The notes under the pieces were generated by a model. The model was not told the DNA's origin and did no database searches. It saw only the letters and a list, made by a program, of their open reading frames with translations. A stretch of 64,000 nucleotides of DNA, from NCBI GenBank assembly GCA_951394045.1, contig OX595997.1, positions 1,488,001 through 1,552,000 on the forward strand. The letters run 5' to 3'. Below, in pieces: positions 31,713 through 40,522 of the stretch. Origin of the DNA: Nitzschia sp. DOCU1 (lineage: Eukaryota; Bacillariophyta; Bacillariophyceae; Bacillariales; Bacillariaceae). The position numbers were made by a program, and so were the translations under genes. Each line of letters begins with the position of its first letter. The first letter of the stretch is position 1.

Positions 31713-32798
31713 CTAATTTGTCTTCAATGTCATAATGTCTGGGTTTGCCTTTCGACATTGATCCAACTCTTGTTGATCCTGCACAATCTCTGTCGCCGGT
31801 TGCAATACATTGGCCAAATTTCCCTGGGGCGGTAGTACTGTCGAGATGACATGCCCATTCACCACTCGTTTGATCCAAATACCCGGCACACCCTTGGCAA
31901 CGGGTGAAAACAATGGCCTGTCGTTTTGACCATTCTTGAATAGTACGGATCCTGGCTTGTCTGGTAGGGACACAACACGATAGTTACCCTCGCCCTCTAC
32001 CACCAATGCCGCCCAGTGATCAATGCCAATGCCGACTTCTCCTGGGTGTTTGAGTAGCATTTGATCAAAGTCATGAGCTCTCAAAACTCCATTGCTTTGA
32101 ATTTTATCATGATGCGGACAAAGCAAACCGGGCAAAAATCCTAGACCTGGAATCCGAATATACTTCCAATCTTTGGTAGCATCCGTAGTCGCAGGGGCGC
32201 TACTACTTTCATCGGGAGTATTAAGTGTCGTCTTAGTAGCCTCGTTGTTGTTGTGACTTTCAAATTGTTGCATCATGGCCTGGTAATGCGTTTCAGGGTC
32301 CATGGAATCGGAATGTCCTCCATCAAACCAGCAAATGGCACCCGCCGACCCTCCCGTCAAAATGACTCCTCGTTCCATGGCTTTGTGGAGGCAAGATACT
32401 ACTGATGGAACATTTGTCCATCGATCCACGGCATATAGAGTATTGCCACCTCCCACTACAATAATATCGGCCTTGTCAAAACGTTCTTGGACTTGGATGG
32501 CACTAGGAGTCTCATGGACCAGATTCAAAATATCAACGTGACAATCATCCACAAAGCAGTCGGTTTGACGCTTGGCAAATTGTGGGAGATCATACGTGGC
32601 AGTACCCAAATACAATACGCGGGGTTTCTCTTTTGTTGCTAGTGCTAAAATGACTTGAGCGATGCGAGGATCCGACAAGCCATCGCTGCCACTACCGACA
32701 AAGACGCCGCGCAATGACGAAGGAATTCGCGTCATTTTGTTGCTAGTAGCAAGTGCCACGACAAACGAACAACGATACAAGGTTTTCCAGAGGACCAT
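31713..32798 (-). CDS. S51-family (peptidase E / cyanophycinase-like) serine peptidase
   Basis: 361 residues from the ATG at 32798; a second Met at residue 22 (32735) is an alternative start, since residues 5-18 are hydrophobic and could be a short leader. Core motifs: VFVGSGSDG (32-40), VLYLGTA (61-67), IIVVGGGNT (112-120), nucleophile elbow GGSAGAICW with Ser151, and LLCPHHD with His229/230, the arrangement of class-I-amidotransferase-fold S51 peptidases. An Asn/Thr/Ser-rich insert (about 180-210) interrupts the fold. Family members cut Asp-X dipeptides or cyanophycin; which applies cannot be told from sequence. The rest of the chain is collinear with the family, so it should be active. Confidence 0.88.
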   Translation of the reverse strand: MVLWKTLYRCSFVVALATSNKMTRIPSSLRGVFVGSGSDGLSDPRIAQVILALATKEKPRVLYLGTATYDLPQFAKRQTDCFVDDCHVDILNLVHETPSAIQVQERFDKADIIVVGGGNTLYAVDRWTNVPSVVSCLHKAMERGVILTGGSAGAICWFDGGHSDSMDPETHYQAMMQQFESHNNNEATKTTLNTPDESSSAPATTDATKDWKYIRIPGLGFLPGLLCPHHDKIQSNGVLRAHDFDQMLLKHPGEVGIGIDHWAALVVEGEGNYRVVSLPDKPGSVLFKNGQNDRPLFSPVAKGVPGIWIKRVVNGHVISTVLPPQGNLANVLQPATEIVQDQQELDQCRKANPDIMTLKTN

Positions 32799-33517
32799 TC
32801 CCCTCTCTAGAATCGGTGGTATATTTCTTCAAGAAGAGCAATTCTGAAAGATGAAAAGGACAACGGATCCATTGATTGATCCCATTGTCATCGTCCAACG
32901 CCGCAAAATTGGCATTGGTCGCGTGTGCTGGTCATGGTGCGTGAGCGGCCGGTGAGTGCCGACTCGACTCATTGGAACTGAAGGTAGTTTTCACTCGAAT
33001 GAGTCAGTCAAGCGACCTAACAACTTCCACGCGCGCACGTCTGTCGTCGTCAGCCGAAGTCGCCGACCCACTTGACTGTCACCTGAATGTTCCACTGAGT
33101 CGAGTCAGTCAAACGACGCGGCAACTACCGGGGCTCTCTCTCACCACGACCTCTTTCCATGACACGTCCTTGGTTATAGTACGAACGAGGGAGACTCTCA
33201 TCATCGTCAAAAATGCATATACACACTCCAAAGAACCCAATACAAAGGAATTTGTGATACAAAGAAGAAGGGCTGCCGTGTGTCTTCATGACCATCAACG
33301 CATTGGGCAACACAACAACAAAACGCTTGTCGAAAGAAGCGTCAATCGAGTTTTCGAACGGCAAGCACCAATGAAAAACAATCTGGAGAAATGATATTGA
33401 TTGTAGACAAGAAGCATTGGTAGGATACACGACCGTTGCTATCAGCGTTCTACATTTCATCCATGCAGATGCTTTGGCGTGGTGCTCGAGGGCGTTTCGG
33501 GATCAACCTGCCAATAA
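32799..33517. promoter_or_regulatory. Upstream region of the S51 gene with repeated TGAGTCA-type elements
   Basis: 719 bp between two minus-strand genes. A GAGTCAGTCAA(G/A)CGAC element occurs at 33001-33016 and 33102-33117. The first is part of TGAGTCA (33000-33006), the bZIP/AP-1 core, and further ACTCGACTCA and TGAGTCG sequences lie between 32960 and 33105. All are 160-320 bp upstream of the S51 start. Their function is inferred. Confidence 0.45.
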
Positions 33518-34609
33518 TCATTCGTCATACTCGCAACCTTTCTGCCGACACACTTGGCACAACGTTTCCTTCGTTTTGGATCGAGTTCTCGTTCCACCAG
33601 AAGAAAATGCCTTTTCCAGGGTGTCATCACTTTTCTTCGTTTTAGTAGTACCAGCTCTGCTCTTCTTCGCCGTTGCATCCAAACACGTTGACGTGATTTC
33701 TTCCACTTGCGACAGTTCGTCAAGCAGGCCTCCACTACTAGAAACAGTCACCCCAGTCATACTTGTAAGCTCAAGAAAGTAATGGTGACTATTGGTCACA
33801 GTGGAAAAGGTGGTGGTTGTGGAAGGATGTGTCGGTTGGTGTTGATAGCCATATCGTCCAAGCCAGTGATCATGCTGCTGCTGCTGCGGACCAGCTTGGT
33901 CCCAATGGTCGGCCGGTTCTGAAGCTGTCAAATGCGAAAAGAGAGGCACCGATACAAAACGAGGCCGTCCTCCAAGGACTTTTAAATCCAGATGATTAGC
34001 CGCCTGGTGCAACTTCCAACTCTTGCTCATTCCAGCGCATAGACAAACATGAATCAGGGATTGTCGCTGTCGATGTTCTTGCAAAGTACCGTTCGCTCTG
34101 TCGTTTGCTGAATGACGCTGCTGCTGCAAAAGGAGACATTTTGCAGAGTATAGATAGTGTGCCAATAACGAGGAATGCATCGCGGCACGAGCCACGGGAC
34201 CCACACCCGGGCCCTCGTTGTCGCCGTCAGATACACCATAGCCAATGTGGGGATGGTGGAAGAGGATGTAATCAAACTCTTTCTCCAGCCCTTTGAGTCT
34301 CGAGTCCCGATGTAATTGTGTTGCATCCACCCCGAAAAGAATGCTAACACGTGTTGACTGGCTCTTGGACGTGCCGAACTGACGAAGTGATGCCAAGACG
34401 GCACTTGCGTTTGGATATACATATACCAGCTCTTCCTCCGAGGGAACCAACGACGTCGCGACCATAGTTTCAATGTGATGTCCATATGCACGCATAAGAG
34501 CCAAGGATCCGGAAAAGTCGCCATCGCCAATGGTCAGAATGGAAAGCAAGCCCTTCTTCGAATCCATATCGTCAGCCGCATCACAAGGACCAGAGCCGAT
34601 TGTCGCCAT
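33518..34609 (-). CDS. BMT5-like (DUF2431) Rossmann-fold methyltransferase
   Basis: 363 residues from the ATG at 34609; codons upstream of it have no ATG. SAM-binding motif I is seen as ILTIGDGDFSGSLAL (about 24-38), followed by ATSL, VDATQL (about 95-100) and FDYILFHHPHIGYG, the order typical of 25S rRNA uridine-N3 methyltransferase BMT5 and its DUF2431 relatives. The FHHPH replaces the common FNFPH. A Gln/His-rich insert lies before the last strand (SHHYFLELTS). The C terminus carries Lys/Arg-rich sequence and CxxCxxxGC, a possible small zinc site. By family it should methylate rRNA, although plant and algal relatives are little studied. It is upstream of, and on the same strand as, the S51 gene. 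Confidence 0.85.
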   Translation of the reverse strand: MATIGSGPCDAADDMDSKKGLLSILTIGDGDFSGSLALMRAYGHHIETMVATSLVPSEEELVYVYPNASAVLASLRQFGTSKSQSTRVSILFGVDATQLHRDSRLKGLEKEFDYILFHHPHIGYGVSDGDNEGPGVGPVARAAMHSSLLAHYLYSAKCLLLQQQRHSANDRANGTLQEHRQRQSLIHVCLCAGMSKSWKLHQAANHLDLKVLGGRPRFVSVPLFSHLTASEPADHWDQAGPQQQQHDHWLGRYGYQHQPTHPSTTTTFSTVTNSHHYFLELTSMTGVTVSSSGGLLDELSQVEEITSTCLDATAKKSRAGTTKTKKSDDTLEKAFSSGGTRTRSKTKETLCQVCRQKGCEYDE

Positions 34610-36770
34610 ACCTGACGGAGCCACGGCGGCTCATTGTTGTTTGCTGAGCTCCAGATACCAAACAATAAGGCCAGGAGCTTGATTCTCTACACTGTCTTGG
34701 TCGCAGGCAGAGCATCCAAAAGAAATTTTGTTGATGGGTGGGAGCGACGCCTTTGTCATTTGGTGTGGCTGTGGGTGCGGGGAGTGACGATCGTCTGCCA
34801 CGTGGAAGGAGGAGAAGAACCCGACGGTCCCTCCGCCTCTGCCCGTCGTGGGGCTTCAAGGCCCTAACGATCCCCAATATTCCTCATGGAGCCGCAGTGG
34901 GTTTATCCCCGGAGGTAGAATATGTGTGTGCGATCACGAGACATTGAAACAGGTATTTGGTAGGACGATGTCGAATTGTGCATTGAGAGAGAACCATCCC
35001 CGTATAAAACGGAATCTACAGAGTCCGCGGCCACTTTTTTTTTTGCGAAATTTTCATCTAGTAATGAATGGTTTTTAATGATCTTTATTTTTGGCATTTT
35101 GGTGTTTAAGAAAGTCCGACAATGATGGGACACTCCATAAGCGCATGTATTCGTAAATGTATCTTTGCGAAGAATTCAGATCGGGATATGCATATATCGC
35201 TCTGTTTAAGGGGCACCCCTAACATATCCAACCTCTAAAATTCAGTCATCCAACCTCTAAGAATACTTAAGCCTAACCGTAAAATAACCCTAGCCCTAAC
35301 CCTAACCCTAACCGTACATATGCCCTAACAGTCATAGGGAGGCATATATACGGGCATATTGACGGGTTGGCGGACAGGCCTTACAGGTTGTATGTGCATC
35401 TCTTACGGGTTGCGGACCCAAATGTATATATACAATCATGAATATACGTAGTTCTATTCTTACAGGTTGAGAGTCCGTTCCTTGCGTTTAAGGGATCCAC
35501 GCGCATGGGTGCGAAGGCGTTATGGTCGAAGTAGTCGAAAAGGGAAGCTCCTCCTAGCCTACCTCCTGCCTTCTGCGTCTGGCTGCCCCCGTATTATCTT
35601 GGATTGCTTGATTGATACGACCAAGCGAGTCGGCACGTTCGGTCCAATGAGTCGAATCGAAGTAGTCGAATTGGAAGTCACCATTAACTTTTGTCCTAAT
35701 GGCAGAGCCACAACGTATGCACACACATATCAAAGGTATCTAGGTACGTCGTCTTTCAGCCAGGCTAAGCACCCACTGCGGCGTCGAGGGTGCCCATTCC
35801 CAACCATACCAAAGGTACTTCCCCACCTACTCCCCCACCCGAAACGTCAGGCTCCCACGCGCATGGTAATCCGACCCAATTAAGTTTGCGCCCCTTGTTA
35901 CGGGAAAAGCAAGAAAACGAAGCCACGATTGGGGGACCAGAACTATTGATCATCATGCTTCCGTTTCGATGTGGGCGGGGGAAACGCTATGCCATCGTGG
36001 CATTGTGTCACAATAAAGTATTAATATCACATGGCACAACAAAATCTGAGAGACCCCACGACATTTCTAGTTGATAATTCTTCTTGGTCAGTACTAGTAT
36101 AATTAAATGTCGTGGTCCTTCTTCTTGGAATAGTGATTCCTGGTATCATCAGACCTTGTACCTGACACTTGCCCGGCCGAGAATCTACCAGTAGACTGTA
36201 ATGCTGTCGCCCGGTCAAAGATATGATACATAGTACGGTAGGTCTTGATGATGGTCAAGTATGATAAAAGCAGTGAAAGAATGTTGCTCGTCGCGACCGA
36301 CGAAAGTGGCTGTAGCGTTTTTCATTGTCGCCCGCGGTGTTCTCATGACTCAATTCGAACTTCAAGCAATTACGGGACTTTGAGCGTACAGGTACCGTTC
36401 GTGGGGGGATCGTATGGCCTGCCATCATGCCTCCACAAGATCGACAATGAAATTCACTATGTGCAAAGCGAACCGCGCCAACCATAGCAAACCGGTACGA
36501 AATTTACGATGTTTTTCTTAGTCTATGGAATGAACGAAGGCGAAGAATCAATTTCTATGTTCTTTGCTTCCGGTACCAGCGAGTTTGTCTAAATAAGCTG
36601 GCCTCATCGTGGGGACGCTACTACGTCATCCAGCCTTCTCTTCTTTCTGAAGGTGGTAGCATCCTTCCTTCGGGCGAGTGAAGAAAAAGTTGAAACATGC
36701 AAGAAACCGCTCACAATTTTGATCGAGTCTAACTTTATGCATCATTAGCTCCAAACATACCACCGTCAAC
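34610..36770. other. Gene-poor region with interstitial telomeric repeat
   Basis: 2.16 kb without a supported gene. It contains the telomere-like tract at 35286-35313, a series of related CCTAAC and CCAACCTCTAA words around it (35210-35330), and a block near 35880-36010 resembling 40060-40200. The promoter of the small gene at 36771 lies at the right end. Open frames in it are motif-free. Confidence 0.4.
35286..35313. repeat. Interstitial telomere-type repeat (CCCTAA)n
   Basis: About four consecutive CCCTAA/CCCTAG units, the complement of TTAGGG, the repeat typical of many eukaryotic telomeres including diatoms. Isolated CCTAAC words flank it for about 100 bp on either side. It lies well away from the window ends with genes on both sides. 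Confidence 0.85.
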
Positions 36771-37106
36771 ATGTCGCCATCAGGAAACCAAGAAACCAAG
36801 CTAAACGAGGCACCACCAGCATCATGCCTACGCGGCGGGGAAGGCCGCGCCGGTTACCAGCAGCACGACGACCAGCACCGACGACTGAATCTGCTTACTT
36901 TGCTGGTCCACACCAACACCAGTGCCCAGCAGGACGAGCTGCTGGATGGAAGGCATGACCCCTTCCAACCTGCTGGCATCCCGTATTGGAGAAAGCTGCA
37001 GTCAAACGGCGCTCCTCCTCCAGGCCTTTTAAGCCGCCAACAGGTGTTGGAGATCATCCAATTGGCCTTGGACCTTGTCGAGGACGACGAAATCCTCGAA
37101 TCTTAG
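36771..37106 (+). CDS. Small unknown protein, member 1 of a tandem pair
   Basis: 111 residues, ATG at 36771 in context TCAACATGTCG. It shares its N terminus (MSPxGxQETxxNEAP, then SCLRGG), a Leu-rich central segment and its C terminus (GLLSRQQVLEIIQLALDLVEDDE) with the protein at 38413. The middle is poorly conserved. The conserved ends on drifting DNA argue for selection on the protein. The C-terminal part should form an amphipathic helix. The LRGG resembles the end of ubiquitin but is near the N terminus, so this may be coincidence. No known domain was recognised. Confidence 0.6.
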   Translation: MSPSGNQETKLNEAPPASCLRGGEGRAGYQQHDDQHRRLNLLTLLVHTNTSAQQDELLDGRHDPFQPAGIPYWRKLQSNGAPPPGLLSRQQVLEIIQLALDLVEDDEILES

Positions 37107-38412
37107 TAACTTCGCAATCATGCCGGGTCGTCTTGCTGCTGGTGGGGGTCATCTAGTCAAGAACCTTACCAAGGCTTTCATCAAATCAAGTCCGAGAAAT
37201 TGCTGACCCTAGCGTCCTCATGATTGGTGGGCTCGACCACGGTCCTCCTCGTGAAAAGCAAGATGAACAACAAGGAGGAGAACGACGACAAGAGTCCGCC
37301 GCTAGCTGGTACTACACCAGCAGCAATAGTACTGTCCTCGAGGAGGTGGTGTTCTTGTTTGAATGTCATCAGCACCAGCACCAGCACTCACTTATGAACA
37401 TTAATAGCCGTGGCTAGAACCGCAGAATCGCAACGATCTGGGCGGGAAATGTTCTTCAGAAGAAGAAGGGCGGCCCTGCTGCTGGTGCTGCTGCTTCTGC
37501 TGCCGGCCGAAATGATCGTCCTACTGCTTCGGCGCGGCCCCTTCCCTCCTGCTGGTGCTCATAATTCATTGGACTACTACTAATGTATAACTAGCATATT
37601 CTTGCATACTAGTACAACAACATGAGATGACGATACTAGTACTAGTACACTACTTCTAGGACTACTACCGGTACTAGTAGTAGTAGTCTCGACAAGTCTT
37701 CGCGTGCTTCTTCATTAGTACTAGTAGTACTACTACTATCAAACTACGCCGCTCACTGCGGCTAGGTCTGGTCGTACTAGTAGGAGCCTGTTGTACTAAC
37801 AACTTCTTTCTTCAATAATTCTTTTCCTGTCGAACAATCTTTAAATATCTCAGCATGACGACTTGCTTGCTCATTGTCCGCCGCCGCCAAGAAAGAAGAA
37901 ACAGCGCGCATCAAAGAAGACGCGTTCTTTCACCCACACCAACAAGAAGAAAGATTGCACGTTGTTCCTCGGCCCAAGAAGAACAAGAACAAAGCTAGCT
38001 GCACCAAGACATTGATTTACTCCTACTACCATCGCAAGTGCCACCAGCAGGCACCAAAGCATGAACTCTTTGGTTGCTGAGAACAAAACGCGTCTCAAAC
38101 GTCATCCTCGGTCTGCCACCATCTCCTGAGATTTCGGCCCCCCTACCGGTAGAAAGGATAGAAATCCGTGCATGCCGCCATCATTAATTCACAAAAGATG
38201 CGAAAGCGAACATCTGTCTGTAACATTTCCTTAGATAGTTGGCGGAGAATCATCGCGAAAGCGAAAAACTGGGGATGTTCTTTGCCCTTCTCTTTTTTTG
38301 ATGGCGAGAGATCGAAGCAAAATTTGAAGCGTGCCGCCAAGGAAGCACTCACAATTTTCATGGAATTTCCATTGAACATCGTTTCAGCACCAACAAACAT
38401 ACCATCATCAAC
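37107..38412. other. Spacer inside the tandem duplication
   Basis: 1.3 kb with CTA/TAG-rich self-complementary runs at 37627-37740 and one exact CTACCGGTAG palindrome at 38143. Its short frames are Gln/Lys/His-rich and unsupported. The right end should include the promoter of the gene at 38413. Confidence 0.35.
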
Positions 38413-38898
38413 ATGTCGCCACCAGGATACCAAGAAACCATATCGAACGAAGCACCGTCATGCCTACGCGGTGGTCACTACCACTACAGACTCAATCCGT
38501 TGTTGACTTTGCAGCTGCTGCTGCTGGAGAGGACGACGAACGGTCGTGGTGTTGGGGGTGCTGCTAGTGGTGTCGCCGCCCAGCACCACCACCGCCGCCA
38601 GCAGCAGCAGAACGAGGAGGCGGGGGCGGGCGGGGGACTGCCCCCACCACCTGCTGCTCTATTCTTGGATCATGAGGACACCCGCCACCGTGTGCCTCTT
38701 CGTCTAACAAATAATAACCTCCTCAACAACAGCATTGCTGTACTTTGCAGCAGGCCGCTCAACAAACCTGTAAGCATCCCTACTACTAGTTGGACAACAA
38801 GGAAGCAGTCAAAGGCCCCAGGCTTAAGCCGACAACAGGTGGTAGAGATCATCGAATCAGCCCTGGACCTCATCGGGGACGAGGACGAATTTCTTTAA
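38413..38898 (+). CDS. Small unknown protein, member 2 of a tandem pair
   Basis: 161 residues, ATG at 38413 in context TCAACATGTCG. The ends match the 36771 protein: MSPPGYQET, NEAPSCLRGG and SRQQVVEIIESALDLIGDEDE. The centre is longer, with a Gly/Ala/His/Gln-rich stretch and a Pro run encoded partly by CAG/CCG repeats. The predicted helix at the C terminus is acidic, as in member 1. Function unknown; confidence rests on the paired conservation rather than on any domain. Confidence 0.6.
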   Translation: MSPPGYQETISNEAPSCLRGGHYHYRLNPLLTLQLLLLERTTNGRGVGGAASGVAAQHHHRRQQQQNEEAGAGGGLPPPPAALFLDHEDTRHRVPLRLTNNNLLNNSIAVLCSRPLNKPVSIPTTSWTTRKQSKAPGLSRQQVVEIIESALDLIGDEDEFL

Positions 38899-40522
38899 CC
38901 ACCATCATGTCTTCTTGCTGGGCGGGTCGCCGCCAAAGTTGTTGCTTCTCATCATCGTCAGCCGCACATGATGATGTCCAGCGGGGCGGGATGCCGACCG
39001 CCCTTCTCATGACATGATTGAGCTCCAACCAAGACCACGATCAGGTGTAATCATGAACAAGAACAGCAACGACAAGAAGCATGATTGCTGGTCGATTAAT
39101 CATCGTGCTGGTGGTTCCGTCGTGCTGCTGGTGCTGCTGGTCCGACGGTGAAGTGGAGTCCTCGTCCGCATAGTACTAATTCCTATGATGGAAATCTCAT
39201 TATCGAACCAGCGGTAGTGGTGCACTACCAATCCCTTCCTCCCCATCGCACCACCCCCTACGTAGAATTCATTGAACTTTACTACAGCATGTAACATGGT
39301 GATATTGCATACTACAGTACTAGACTACTACTACAAGAGTTGGCTGGAATTCTTCTCTTTCCTAGCACCACTAATACTATTAAAGCAGCGAAGAGTGCGT
39401 GCTACTAGTAATATTAGTCCTCTTACCAGTAGTTTCACCACTTAATACTACTACACGGCAATGCAGCAACTCCTACCGGTAGTTCTACTAGTACTAGTAG
39501 TCGTGGTGACGAGAATGATGCCGCAAGAACTATAGTACTACGAGCTGGTAATAGTAGGATATATCATGCTACTACTCCTCAAACAACTTGTTCTATCTCG
39601 TATTACATCTTGCTCTCCGAGGATTACTTTGTTAGTACTAAGAGTAGAGGTCTAGCTGATGGTGCTGGTCAAGAAGGCGAAGCCACAACAAGAATAAGCA
39701 GCAGATACTATCAGCATGACCGTAGAACAAATTCCAGCACAAAACCGGGAGCAGCAGCAGGGTCACCATAATAGATTCTTGCCCCCCGCCAAAGAACAAG
39801 GCATCTCATGCCTTTTGCTGTAATACTGGATACATTGAGTTGCTGGCGATGCCTGGGGACAACTTGAAGAACTCTACTACCGGTAGTGGTTGAAGCCTTC
39901 TTGTCCTTGTTGCTCGCCTGTGTTATGATGCATGGTTTTGCATTCTTGTGACTCGACGACTCGGCGACTTCAGAATCCGACCTTTGCGCCGGGTCGACTT
40001 GACCCATGTAGAGTAATATCGCCCGTGCGCCGGCCGAGCTCCTTGAATTCTTCATTCCGAAAGAAAGGCAAGGAAGCGAAACAGCGAAACACGCAGGCAT
40101 TTATGATACGGTAGAGAGGGAACCAGAACCTATTTATGTCATCATGCTTCCGTTTCGATCTCTTGGTGGGAAGAAAGGCGTGCCATAAAGTTGTGACCGA
40201 GGTGATGGCGGCATCACGATGACATAAGGAACAAGCTTTCCAAGGTATTCCACACCAGGGGGACTAGAAAGAAAGGACAAGACACATTCTCCTTGAAGCG
40301 GGAAAAGGAGTCCGAGCAGTCTTCCTTCATCATGGTCAACAGGACCACTCATTTCTACACCAGTGATAACCGAGTGGCGTCAGAACAACTCTCAGTTGCC
40401 AGAGACATGACTTGTGGAAGGTGGTTTGAATGAGAAGGATCATCTGCACCAAATCCCCACAGCCTGGACATTGTTTGCTAAAATAATAGCGTGAATGAAC
40501 GACGCAATGACTACTGTGTGTT
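38899..40522. other. Gene-poor spacer
   Basis: 1.6 kb downstream of small-protein gene 2, up to the stop of the cytochrome b561 gene. It holds two exact CTACCGGTAG palindromes (39473, 39877), CTA/TAG-rich tracts (39300-39560) and a block near 40060-40200 that resembles 35880-36010. A 129-residue minus-strand frame (39711-40100) has no recognised motif. Confidence 0.35.

Larger units (their letters stand above)
36640..39300 (+). repeat. Diverged tandem duplication of about 1.65 kb carrying the small-protein genes
   Basis: Upstream segments before both genes share CTCACAATTTT and CAAACATACCA(C/T)C(G/A)TCAACATG. The coding ends match, and downstream blocks match at lower level (GTCTTGCTGCTGG near 37130 versus GTCTTCTTGCTGGG near 38908; AATTCATTG(G/A)A near 37563 and 39267). 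The copies are offset by about 1640-1780 bp, so indels have accumulated. Confidence 0.6.

Noticed and set aside
32972..33394. 140-codon plus-strand frame upstream of the S51 gene
   Set aside because: Contains the repeated TGAGTCA-type DNA and lacks any motif; more likely regulatory sequence.
38168..38506. 112-residue plus-strand frame overlapping small-protein gene 2
   Set aside because: Out of frame with the conserved pair member and not conserved upstream of gene 1.
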